A DNA stretch of 64,000 bases from contig BPHB01000001.1 in NCBI GenBank assembly GCA_026003335.1, positions 1,758,591 through 1,822,590 of the forward strand. Direction: 5' to 3'. This stretch comes from Chitinophagales bacterium (GTDB taxonomy: Bacteria; Bacteroidota; Bacteroidia; Chitinophagales; CAIOSU01). The stretch's first letter is position 1. Each line of letters begins with the position of its first letter. Below the pieces are notes generated by a model that was not told where the DNA came from, searched no databases, and was given only the letters and a program-made list of their open reading frames with translations. This document shows, one piece after another, positions 37,242 through 44,919 of this stretch. Both the position numbers and the translations under genes were made by a program.

Positions 37242-37922
37242 ATGAATATAGTTGTTGTTGGTGAGCAAAAACGATTAGATGAACTCCGGTTGCATCTGCC
37301 TGAAGAAAAGGTGCGCATCACTTCTTTATTGTGTGCATTGCACGATAAGAAATCTCTTGCTGAAGCCGATGTCATTTTTGACCTTAATCTGGACGAGGAG
37401 CCTGAACGCCTGGCTGATTATGCCGAGCTTGACAATACACCTGTGGTAGCCTGTGCCGTAAAGAAAAGCCTTGCCCGCATGGTGCATGACTGTGGCAAAG
37501 AGGTGCATTGTAATTTAATCGGGATAAACTGCCTGCCCACTTTTCTTGACCGGAATGTAGCCGAGTTGAGCCTTTACGGAAAAGACCACGAACCCGCCGA
37601 AGCCCTGATGCAGGCACTCGGATGGCAATATCGCATTGTAACGGACCGCGCCGGTATGGTTACTCCCCGAATTCTTTGCATGATTATCAACGAAGCTTGT
37701 TATACACTGCAGGAAGGCACAGCTACAATGGAAGATATAGATACAGCTATGAAACTGGGCACCAATTATCCGTATGGACCCTTTGAATGGGCTGATCGCA
37801 TAGGCATCAGAAACGTCTTTGAGGTATTACATGCCGTTTATCAGGAAACCACAGACGAGCGGTACAAAATCTGCCCCCTGCTGCACTCCAAATACCTGCG
37901 TGATGAATCGTTTTATTTTTAA
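37242..37922 (+). CDS. Reduced 3-hydroxyacyl-CoA dehydrogenase homologue
   Basis: A 226-residue homologue of 3-hydroxybutyryl/acyl-CoA dehydrogenase. The C-terminal domain is well conserved (DRAGMVTPRILCMIINEACYTL and MKLGTNYPYGPFEWADRIG, about 138-195). The N-terminal Rossmann half is shortened: the start MNIVVVGEQKRLDE lacks the GxGxxG dinucleotide loop. The segment normally carrying the catalytic His (HFFNP) reads INCLPTFLDRNVAEL, without His. It is likely catalytically altered or inactive. The ATG at 37242 is chosen; the open frame upstream runs antisense through ridA. Confidence 0.82.
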   Translation: MNIVVVGEQKRLDELRLHLPEEKVRITSLLCALHDKKSLAEADVIFDLNLDEEPERLADYAELDNTPVVACAVKKSLARMVHDCGKEVHCNLIGINCLPTFLDRNVAELSLYGKDHEPAEALMQALGWQYRIVTDRAGMVTPRILCMIINEACYTLQEGTATMEDIDTAMKLGTNYPYGPFEWADRIGIRNVFEVLHAVYQETTDERYKICPLLHSKYLRDESFYF

Positions 37923-37944
37923 TGAACACAGTGATTTTTATCAT

Positions 37945-37975
37945 TTTGCAGTCTAATGGCACTCGTGTAACTTTG
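37945..37975 (+). promoter_or_regulatory. Strong Bacteroidota-type promoter of the small Cys-protein cluster
   Basis: TTTG (37945-37948) and TAACTTTG (37968-37975) match the -33 and -7 consensuses exactly with 19-nt spacing. The ATG at 37986 lies 10 bp after the -7 element, so the leader would be only a few nucleotides, and no Shine-Dalgarno sequence is present. Confidence 0.75.
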
Positions 37976-37985
37976 GTGCCGATCC

Positions 37986-38357
37986 ATGAAAAGCGCAGTT
38001 TCCATATTCCTGCTGGCGATAATAAATTGGCAAATATGTCTGAAAGGAGGAATCATAGGCTACTATGTTCTTAATCAGAACTACATTGCCACCACGCTGT
38101 GTGAAAACCGCCTGAAGCCAGAGTTACACTGTAACGGAAAATGCTATCTGAAAAAGCAGCTCAAAAAGTCTGATGCCGCAGAAGAAAACAACCGGCAGCT
38201 TCCGCTTTCATTGAAAAACATGCATGATTTGCAGCCCTTCATTGAACCCACCCCTATCCGGTTCTCACTGTTTTCAGTATCTGAGGTAATGTTTAAGGCT
38301 TTTGCGTTTGCCAAAGAACTTTCATACACCCCGAACATCTTTCATCCTCCGGCATAA
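37986..38357 (+). CDS. Small membrane-anchored Cys-motif protein of unknown function
   Basis: A 123-residue protein. The N-terminus is hydrophobic (VSIFLLAIINWQICL) and could be a signal anchor. NQNYIATTLCENRLKPELHCNGKCYLKKQLKK follows in segments (about 31-62), giving three closely spaced cysteines, two of them as HCNGKC. I recall similar small proteins in Bacteroidota near metal-related and TonB loci, but the role is unknown. The Cys/His pattern suggests metal or thiol chemistry at the cell envelope. It is the first gene behind a strong promoter and is followed by an outer-membrane-like barrel and a DUF4625 lipoprotein. Confidence 0.75.
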   Translation: MKSAVSIFLLAIINWQICLKGGIIGYYVLNQNYIATTLCENRLKPELHCNGKCYLKKQLKKSDAAEENNRQLPLSLKNMHDLQPFIEPTPIRFSLFSVSEVMFKAFAFAKELSYTPNIFHPPA

Positions 38358-38414
38358 CTGCAGCCTGCATCCTGCCGAATTGAGCTTTATTTTTTCACTG
38401 TAAAATTTTTTGTT

Positions 38415-39314
38415 ATGCGTCTGCTAGCAGTAGTGCTGGTCTTGCTGGGGACGTGGGTAAATGCAGCTTATGCCTGCTCCTGCGGTGCAGCCAGTGGAGG
38501 CGGAAATTTCCCTGGCATAATACCCCAGTTTCACCAAAACACGATAGGTCTGCGGTGGAACCATGCGGGTTCGGATGTAACCATATTGACTGATGGCCGA
38601 AGAATTGCCCGGCATGATTACAATAGTGTTGAACTATGGGTACGTTATTATCCGGTCAGGCGGCTTCAGTTGATGCTATCCCTACCCGCTATATTCAACC
38701 GGAAAACAGACCGTGACGTTACCGAAGGTGTTAACGGCATAGGAGATCTTCTGCTGGAGGGAAGATATATGCTTGCCCGAAGTTCAGACAGCTCCTGCTC
38801 TCCCTGGAAGCATGTTCTGCTGGTTGGCGGAGGCATCAAGGTGCCCACCGGACGCCATGACCTTAAAAGCGGAGGAGAGCTGATCAGTCCTGCCTTGCAA
38901 CCCGGCAGCGGAAGTGTTGACTTCACTGTCAACACGACCTATACCATACGGTACCGCCAGCTCGGAATGCAGGCTGATTTTAGCTACAGGGTCAACCTCC
39001 CTAACCGTCTGGACTACCGCTACGGCAATCGGCTGGGAAGCGCTCTACAGTTGTTTTACTGGATACGGGCTGGTCGCATGGCTATTTTGCCGAATGCCGG
39101 TGTATTTGCCGAATACTTTAGAAAAGATCGGCAAAAGGATGTGCTGAAATACAACAGCGGAGGCAGCATGATCTATGCAACCAGCGGAGCAGACCTTTAC
39201 TATGGCAGAATTGCCCTGGGATTTACTTTCCGCCAGCCGGTTTTTCAGAAACAGGCGTACGGAGAAGTACAAAGCAAAGCAAGCTGGCAATTACATGCTT
39301 CTGTTTTCTTTTAA
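38415..39314 (+). CDS. Predicted outer-membrane beta-barrel protein
   Basis: A 299-residue protein with a signal peptide (RLLAVVLVLLGTWVNAAYA) and a mature N-terminus containing CSCGAASGGG. The rest has alternating amphipathic strands with aromatic girdles (VELWVRYYPVRRLQLMLSLP, ADFSYRVNLPNRLDYRYG, WQLHASVFF) and ends in Phe-Phe, as outer-membrane barrels do. IPQFHQNTIGLRW and IKVPTGRHDLK resemble the transporter/MetA-like barrel families of Bacteroidota. The cargo is unknown; the CxCG start may bind metal. It is the second gene of the 38-39.8 kb cluster, 57 bp after the Cys-motif gene. Confidence 0.8.
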   Translation: MRLLAVVLVLLGTWVNAAYACSCGAASGGGNFPGIIPQFHQNTIGLRWNHAGSDVTILTDGRRIARHDYNSVELWVRYYPVRRLQLMLSLPAIFNRKTDRDVTEGVNGIGDLLLEGRYMLARSSDSSCSPWKHVLLVGGGIKVPTGRHDLKSGGELISPALQPGSGSVDFTVNTTYTIRYRQLGMQADFSYRVNLPNRLDYRYGNRLGSALQLFYWIRAGRMAILPNAGVFAEYFRKDRQKDVLKYNSGGSMIYATSGADLYYGRIALGFTFRQPVFQKQAYGEVQSKASWQLHASVFF

Positions 39315-39363
39315 CTGTTTTCTTTTAACTGAGATTTTTTCATTCACACAAAAAAGACAACTC

Positions 39364-39795
39364 ATGAAATACATTAAAATGCTTTTTTCAACTTTACTGA
39401 TGATTTCTATTTTTTGCTTTACCGCGGTGACCTTCACCGGGTGTGATAAAAAGGATGATGACCATCATAGCGGTCCTGACACGCAGGCTCCGGTATTTAA
39501 TATCACATCTCCGACACCTATGCAGGTTTTTAATAATGGAGATACCGTCTTTCTCAGAGGAACACTCACGGATGACAAAAGCCTGCATGATCTGGAAATC
39601 CTGATTAAAAATGCCGATAATGACAGCACCCTCTTTTCATTATCACAGAGTGTGCACGACCTTACCTCCTATAACATTGATTTCTTCTGGAAATCATCGG
39701 TAAGTGACCACACAAATGCGCACGTCATTTTCATGGCTGAAGATCATGGCGGCAATATCGGGAGAGACACCGTGCACATCCACATCATGCCCTGA
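39364..39795 (+). CDS. DUF4625-like lipoprotein
   Basis: A 143-residue lipoprotein. The ATG at 39364 gives a signal peptide ending in the lipobox F-T-G-C (near 27), followed by a charged, His/Asp-rich spacer (DKKDDDHHSGPD). The domain TQAPVFNITSPTPMQVFNNG and DTVFLRGTLTDDKSLHDLEI matches DUF4625, an Ig-like fold common in Bacteroidota, and it ends with HDLT ... FMAEDHGGNIGRDTV. The His/Asp spacer could bind metal. It is the third gene of the cluster and is followed by a strong bidirectional terminator. Confidence 0.82.
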   Translation: MKYIKMLFSTLLMISIFCFTAVTFTGCDKKDDDHHSGPDTQAPVFNITSPTPMQVFNNGDTVFLRGTLTDDKSLHDLEILIKNADNDSTLFSLSQSVHDLTSYNIDFFWKSSVSDHTNAHVIFMAEDHGGNIGRDTVHIHIMP

Positions 39796-39814
39796 AGCGA
39801 CATGTATGGAGCAC

Positions 39815-39848
39815 AAAAAGCATGGGTAATACCCATGCTTTTTTTTTC
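39815..39848. terminator. Bidirectional intrinsic terminator
   Basis: A perfect stem AAAAAGCATGGGT / ACCCATGCTTTTT (39815-39843) has a 3-nt loop, flanked by an A-run on one side and a T-run on the other. It lies between the convergent DUF4625 and DinB genes and can stop transcription from both. Confidence 0.9.
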
Positions 39849-39862
39849 ATGTACAATATACC

Positions 39863-40417
39863 TTATCGTGTATTACCGGTCGGAAATCCGGATGACGCTG
39901 CAATCCTGTCTATCTGCTTTTCGTGGTGCCGTATGTGTTCTTCTATGAAGGAGAGAGTCTGATGGATATTAAACCGACCGGCTATCGGATGACGGAAAAT
40001 GAGCTTCCGGGCGCTTGCTGCATCGAGGTGGTTCAGAAATGCATGCATCTGCTGCCGCACCTGGTCCCATTCAGCACGGAGATTTTCAAAAATGTAGACC
40101 TCTTCCTGATGGGGCAGTGCAGCCTTCGGGGCTTTGAATCGGAAAGGGGAGCGCAAAGCGCTGTTTAAAATAAACAAGCGGATTCTGGAGCCTGCTCCGG
40201 ATTTCGGTATGGAATTTACCGCAAGGATTTTTTTATCCAGATATTTTACCGTGTTGGCTTCTGCATAAATGAGATGGTTAAGCACCTGTAACATGCTCCA
40301 GGCTTGTGGTGCAGGGCGGTAGTTTTGCTGCTCATGAGAAAAACCGGCTATGCGTGACAGCAGCTTTTTTCGCTGAGTCTCCAGAGCATTAAATTGCTTT
40401 TCAAGGGAAACGATCAT
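39863..40417 (-). CDS. DinB-family (YfiT-like) protein
   Basis: A 184-residue four-helix-bundle protein of the DinB/YfiT superfamily. NYRPAPQAWSMLQVLNHLIYAE (about 32-53) carries the first metal His, and the C-terminal helix FIEEHIRHHEKQIDRI carries the second pair. Family members use a bound metal for thiol-dependent transfer reactions (bacillithiol, mycothiol) or are of unknown function. It is a single gene, 71 bp downstream of the amidohydrolase run. Confidence 0.87.
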   Translation of the reverse strand: MIVSLEKQFNALETQRKKLLSRIAGFSHEQQNYRPAPQAWSMLQVLNHLIYAEANTVKYLDKKILAVNSIPKSGAGSRIRLFILNSALRSPFRFKAPKAALPHQEEVYIFENLRAEWDQVRQQMHAFLNHLDAASARKLIFRHPIAGRFNIHQTLSFIEEHIRHHEKQIDRIAASSGFPTGNTR

Positions 40418-40488
40418 GCGTTTAAAATAAGAAAAATACCGTTCAGCAAAGCCATAATGAATGAAACAGTCCTTATTGGGTAAGATTT

Positions 40489-41808
40489 TTATTCGTAGCG
40501 AGACCTGAATTTGCGGTACAGGGCTTTATGCGGATCATCCAAATCAATCTGTCTTCCCTGGATAAAAGCCATTTCCACATTACTGCTTTTTATATCCAGA
40601 ATATCCCCCGATGCGATAATGAGGGTTGCGTCTTTACCGGGCTGCAGTGTGCCGGTTGTTGCGTCTATGCCCAGAATTTTTGCTGCCCGGCTGGTAATAG
40701 TTGCCAGCGCATCTTCTTTACTCAGCCCATATGCCGCAGCTGCACCCGCAACAAAAGGCAGAGAGCGCTGCTCCCAACTCCCATAAACTCCGATACAGAA
40801 CTCCACACCGGCATTCTGAAGCAGGAAAGGCAGACGATACCCTTCATCCGTATCATCATCGGCACGATCAGGCAACTCAAATACTGCCAGCACAATCACC
40901 GGTATATTTTCAGCTCTCAGACGTTCAGCTACCAGATGCGTGTCACGACCGCCCACTATAACCATCTTCACTCCGTAACGCTTACAGAAGTCTATCGCTT
41001 CTAGTATTTCAGATGCACGGTCCACATGCACAAAAAGTTTTTTCTGCTGATTAAACAGGCCACGCATGGACTCAAAGCGAAGATTCTTTTCCGATGGGGA
41101 ATGGTTTTCTGCATAGGCTTTTGCCTGAGCAAAAAAATCATGTAGCCGCCTTATATCTTCTCCATATTTTTCATTGGCTTTGAGCGGGCCAGGCTCACCC
41201 CACCAGCCTGTAGTAAGCAGTCTGGAGGGCCAGCGCACATGTATGCCTATGTCTGTTTTGTAGGCCGCATCTTCCCAGTTCCAGGCATCAAGCTGCACCA
41301 CCGAAGACATGCCGGAGAGGAGTCCTCCGGATGGAGTAATCTGCGCCAGCAGAATACCATTGGAGCGTACCGTAGGAATGATTCGCGAGTCGGTGTTGTA
41401 AGCGATAATCGTGCGTACGTTCGGATTAAACTCACCGGTTTCCATAAAGTCACGGGTAGCTCTTACGGCATCAATTTCCGTCAGTCCAAGAGTGGTGTTA
41501 ACCGCAATCAGGCCCGGATACACATGCTTACCCGCAGCATCAATTTCTATTGTAATATCATCGGGCATCACAAGCCCGGCCTGACCTACAGCCGTTATTT
41601 TACCGTTTTCAAAACGCAACACTCCATTTTCAATAACATCACCGTTGCCTGTATGGATGGTAGCTCCGCGGATGACAACCGGTTTATTTTGGGGTGGTGC
41701 GGGTGTGGGCACCTGTGCAGAACCGGATAAAAACAGAAAGGCAGAACAAAAGAATACACCCACTGACCATAACCAGGTGCAGAACATCTTACCACTGAAA
41801 ACCAACAT
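40489..41808 (-). CDS. Amidohydrolase-superfamily protein lacking the HxH motif
   Basis: A 439-residue exported protein. ATG 41808 is preferred because it starts a signal peptide (CTWLWSVGVFFCSAFLFLSGSAQ); frames from 41889 overlap the upstream gene. It has the amidohydrolase beta-sandwich (VIRGATIHTGNGDVIENGVL) and the C-terminal LGIDATTGTLQPGKDATLII. The usual GLIDxHxH at the barrel entrance reads YPGLIAVNTTLGL, so both metal-binding His are missing. It may be a pseudoenzyme partner of the adjacent large amidohydrolase. It starts 52 bp after that gene's stop and is probably in its operon. Confidence 0.82.
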   Translation of the reverse strand: MLVFSGKMFCTWLWSVGVFFCSAFLFLSGSAQVPTPAPPQNKPVVIRGATIHTGNGDVIENGVLRFENGKITAVGQAGLVMPDDITIEIDAAGKHVYPGLIAVNTTLGLTEIDAVRATRDFMETGEFNPNVRTIIAYNTDSRIIPTVRSNGILLAQITPSGGLLSGMSSVVQLDAWNWEDAAYKTDIGIHVRWPSRLLTTGWWGEPGPLKANEKYGEDIRRLHDFFAQAKAYAENHSPSEKNLRFESMRGLFNQQKKLFVHVDRASEILEAIDFCKRYGVKMVIVGGRDTHLVAERLRAENIPVIVLAVFELPDRADDDTDEGYRLPFLLQNAGVEFCIGVYGSWEQRSLPFVAGAAAAYGLSKEDALATITSRAAKILGIDATTGTLQPGKDATLIIASGDILDIKSSNVEMAFIQGRQIDLDDPHKALYRKFRSRYE

Positions 41809-41860
41809 CCTTTTTTTGTTTACCCAGGGGAGTATAATGCCATGCATGTTTGCCGTTCCT

Positions 41861-44113
41861 TTAATCCCGATAACCTTCCAAATCATCACAATGATAAATG
41901 CGCTGTTGCGCTGATGCTACCTTTTGCGTTTTTTCTCCCGCTTTTTTTACTTCCAGCATTTTCTGTATCAGTCGGGCCCGCTCCTGCGCTATCTCTTGCC
42001 GAAGGATTTTATCTTTTTCAATATCATAAAAGCATATTCCATCCACAAAGGTTTTTTCCGCCTTTGTATATACCGAGAGCGGATGATCTGACCATATCAC
42101 GATATCGGCATCTTTGCCGGGTTTTATGCTGCCGGTACGGTTATCAATATGCAGCATGCGGGCAGGATAGAGGGTTACGGTTTTCCATGCCTCCTCTTCC
42201 GACAGGCCGCCATATTTGATGGTTTTAGCTGCTTCCTGATTCAGCCTGCGGCCCATCTCGGCATCATCGGAGTTGATGGCGGTTTCCACTCCGCTTTTTA
42301 TCAACAGGGCTGCATTATAGGGAATGGCATCAATGACCTCGTATTTATACGCCCACCAGTCAGAAAAGGTGGAGGCTTTTGCTCCGTGTGCCTTCATTTT
42401 GTCGGCTACTTTATATCCTTCCAGAATATGCGTAAAGGTGTTTACCCGAAAACCCAGCCGCTCAGCCAGACGCATAAGCATAACAATTTCAGACTGCACG
42501 TATGAATGGCAGGTTATAAAACGCTTGCCTGCAAGCACTTCAGCAAGGGCTTCCATTTCCAGATCTCTGCGGGGCGTAATTATATCAGCTTTGGTTTTTG
42601 ACGGTCGGCCTGGCTGAGCACCCTGCAGGCGCAGATATTCCTTGGCACGGGTGAAGTAGTCTTCAAAAATCTGCTCCACACCCATGCGGCTTTGCGGATA
42701 GCGCAGATACGGCTGTTCCCAGTTGGAGCGCTTTACATTTTCTCCCAGGGCAAACTTGATAAACTGCGGAGCGTTTTCCAGCTTCATTTTTTCAGGGGGA
42801 AATCCCCAACGCAGTTTGATGATCTGCGATTGCCCGCCAATAGGGTTGGCTGAGCCATGCAGCAGCTGCGCTACTACCACTCCTCCTGCTAGTTGACGGT
42901 AAATATTGATGTCTTCGGAATTCACCACGTCACCAATGCGTACCTCAGCTGAGCTGGCATGCGAGCCTTCATTTACTCCTCCGCTGATGGCAATATGGGA
43001 ATGCTCGTCTATAATGCCGGAAGTAACATGTTTTCCGGTGGCATCAATGACGCGCACAGCAGCATCCGACAGACCTATGCCGACAGCAGCAATTTTACCG
43101 TCTTTTATCAGCACATCTGCATGCTGCAATATACCTTCCTTTTCGTTCGTCCATACGGTTGCATTCTTAATCAATACGGTTTCCTGTCGGGGATATTCTG
43201 TGTAGCCATAGGCAGTAAAGGGGTAAAAAACTTTTCCGGGTTGCGCTGGTGCGGGGGATGGCGATTTTTTCTCTTTTTTCTCCGGGGCTTTCTCCAGAGT
43301 AGCTTCCCAGTTCACCCAGCTTCCGTCAGGGAGTTGTCCCCTACCCGACCACTTTTTTTCTTCCATTAATCCGGAGAGGCGTATGATGCGGGTGGAATCT
43401 TTTGAAGCGGAGGCGTTGAATACAAGCGTTACAAGGTTGTCTTTGCGGGAAAACTGTACTTCATTTTTTACCGAATCATTTATCACCACCTGTGCCTTCG
43501 TTTTAAACGGACTGCCTTCAATAAGCATTTTAAACGGGAGGCTGCCGGCCTGCAGGCGATAAGTGCCATCTATGTTATCGGGGCGGGTATCGTTTACAAC
43601 ATATTTGCGGCCCTGAATCCAGTTTTCAAGAATGGCGGTTTCCTCGTCAAAGATGTCTCCGCTGGTAATGATAAAATTTGCCAGACTCCCTTCGGTTAAC
43701 GACCCCAGCTTATCGCTTACCCCCAGCAGGTGGGCCGGTGTGTAAGTAAGTGCTTTCAAAGCTGCTTCTTTGGGCAATCCGTTTTTGACAGCTTTTCGCA
43801 CGTGGGGAAGAAAATCATTCCTGTCTTTTAGTCCGGTTGCCGTAAGGGAAAAAGTTATGCCGGCCGCATGCAGGATTGCAGGATTGTAAGGGGCCAGCTC
43901 CCAGTGTTTCATATCGGCAAGATTTACGTTGAGTGCATCAAAGGGGTCTTCCACGTCATAGGCTTCCGGATAGTTTACCGGAATGACAAGAGCGGCACCG
44001 GTGGCCCGCACTTCAGCTACGCGCTGATACTCATCGCCTGCTCCCTTGATGATGTATTGAACTCCAAATTCATTGCCTATTTTGTCGGCTCTTAGTAAAG
44101 GAAAGCACATCAT
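41861..44113 (-). CDS. Large amidohydrolase, C-terminal part after a frameshift
   Basis: About 750 residues of a protein that appears to have been about 1000 residues long. This part starts in the overlap (RADKIGNEFGVQYIIKGAG) and completes the first amidohydrolase domain. A beta-rich linker (about 260-380) and a second, apparently intact amidohydrolase domain follow, with metal ligands in GIIDEHSHIA, FITCHSYVQ, NTFTHILEG and AINSDDAEM. The end has RTGSIKPGKDADIVIW and a charged tail. The first domain continues upstream in the other frame (44070-44873). One extra base near 44097-44103 explains the break. The protein is probably periplasmic; the substrate is unknown (peptidase- or imidazolonepropionase-like). 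Confidence 0.75.
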   Translation of the reverse strand: MMCFPLLRADKIGNEFGVQYIIKGAGDEYQRVAEVRATGAALVIPVNYPEAYDVEDPFDALNVNLADMKHWELAPYNPAILHAAGITFSLTATGLKDRNDFLPHVRKAVKNGLPKEAALKALTYTPAHLLGVSDKLGSLTEGSLANFIITSGDIFDEETAILENWIQGRKYVVNDTRPDNIDGTYRLQAGSLPFKMLIEGSPFKTKAQVVINDSVKNEVQFSRKDNLVTLVFNASASKDSTRIIRLSGLMEEKKWSGRGQLPDGSWVNWEATLEKAPEKKEKKSPSPAPAQPGKVFYPFTAYGYTEYPRQETVLIKNATVWTNEKEGILQHADVLIKDGKIAAVGIGLSDAAVRVIDATGKHVTSGIIDEHSHIAISGGVNEGSHASSAEVRIGDVVNSEDINIYRQLAGGVVVAQLLHGSANPIGGQSQIIKLRWGFPPEKMKLENAPQFIKFALGENVKRSNWEQPYLRYPQSRMGVEQIFEDYFTRAKEYLRLQGAQPGRPSKTKADIITPRRDLEMEALAEVLAGKRFITCHSYVQSEIVMLMRLAERLGFRVNTFTHILEGYKVADKMKAHGAKASTFSDWWAYKYEVIDAIPYNAALLIKSGVETAINSDDAEMGRRLNQEAAKTIKYGGLSEEEAWKTVTLYPARMLHIDNRTGSIKPGKDADIVIWSDHPLSVYTKAEKTFVDGICFYDIEKDKILRQEIAQERARLIQKMLEVKKAGEKTQKVASAQQRIYHCDDLEGYRD

Positions 44114-44873
44114 CCACTTCAAAAATCTGCGGAACAGACTGTATTCTGTTCCATGCATCCAGAGAAATATTATAGGGCACCGCACCTCGGGAAGCAGCAT
44201 ACCATTGGGCATCCAGGTAGCTTTGCCGCAATAATGCTATGGCTCCCATAAGAGAAGTAGGATAATCCTGCAGGGATGAGCCTTTATCAAAGGCGTAATG
44301 GGCTGAAGCAATCCCTTTTACAATTTCTTCATTTTCGCGTCTGTTACCCAAGGTCACAAGTACTCCTGATCCGCGGGCAATGCCATCGTGCAAGTGGGTG
44401 AGCACGGCCCCAAATCCCTGCTTGCGATAGTCGGCTGCCGTTTTTTCATCGGTTCTCCAGAGTTCATCGGCTCGTGTTTCAGGGTGGATGGCTTCATTCC
44501 AACCATAAGCTCCCTTCCGGGAAGACTCAAAACGTGCCTTGCTCCAGCGTTCTTCCCGTGCCGGCATGGAAGGAGCCTGTATACCATAGTCGGAAAATAA
44601 ATCAATGAATGACGGATAAATATGTGCTCCCCGCACATCAATCACCACGGCATCCGGAGGAATATGCACATTGTTGCCGGCAGCTACTACCTTGCCCTTA
44701 CTGATCAGTAAGGTAGAGGCATTGAGGGTGGATTGATAATCCAGGTGAATGACCGCATGGGTGAAGGCAAAACTTTCAGGGCGCTTGTCGCTGATATCAT
44801 TAACGGGAAACATTTCCTGCGCCACCAGCAAGCAGGGTAGCAGCAGAAAAACCATGCTGAATATCTTGTTCAT
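44070..44873 (-). CDS. Large amidohydrolase, N-terminal part before a frameshift
   Basis: 267 residues beginning at ATG 44873 with a signal peptide (KIFSMVFLLLPCLLVAQ). The amidohydrolase beta-sandwich (LLISKGKVVAAGNNVHIPP) and barrel entrance follow. That entrance reads YPSFIDLFSDYGI, without the HxH pair, so the first domain looks non-catalytic. After EVDDVLSF the frame runs into non-homologous residues and a stop, while the sequence expected next (LRADKIGNEF) is in the neighbouring frame. This and the previous entry are most likely one broken or mis-sequenced gene. It is divergent from an alpha/beta hydrolase gene by 46 bp. Confidence 0.75.
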   Translation of the reverse strand: MNKIFSMVFLLLPCLLVAQEMFPVNDISDKRPESFAFTHAVIHLDYQSTLNASTLLISKGKVVAAGNNVHIPPDAVVIDVRGAHIYPSFIDLFSDYGIQAPSMPAREERWSKARFESSRKGAYGWNEAIHPETRADELWRTDEKTAADYRKQGFGAVLTHLHDGIARGSGVLVTLGNRRENEEIVKGIASAHYAFDKGSSLQDYPTSLMGAIALLRQSYLDAQWYAASRGAVPYNISLDAWNRIQSVPQIFEVDDVLSFTKSRQNRQ

Positions 44874-44887
44874 TCCTGAGCAGCGCC

Positions 44888-44916
44888 CGAATTTACATAA
44901 TTTAGCTCCGTCCAAA
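44888..44916 (-). promoter_or_regulatory. Candidate promoter of the amidohydrolase run
   Basis: On the minus strand, TTTG (44916-44913) and TAAATTCG (44895-44888) are spaced by 17 nt. The -7 element differs from TAnnTTTG at one position. The ATG lies 14 bp downstream at 44873. The site overlaps the 46-bp divergent gap and the first bases of nothing else. Confidence 0.4.
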
Positions 44917-44919
44917 GCT

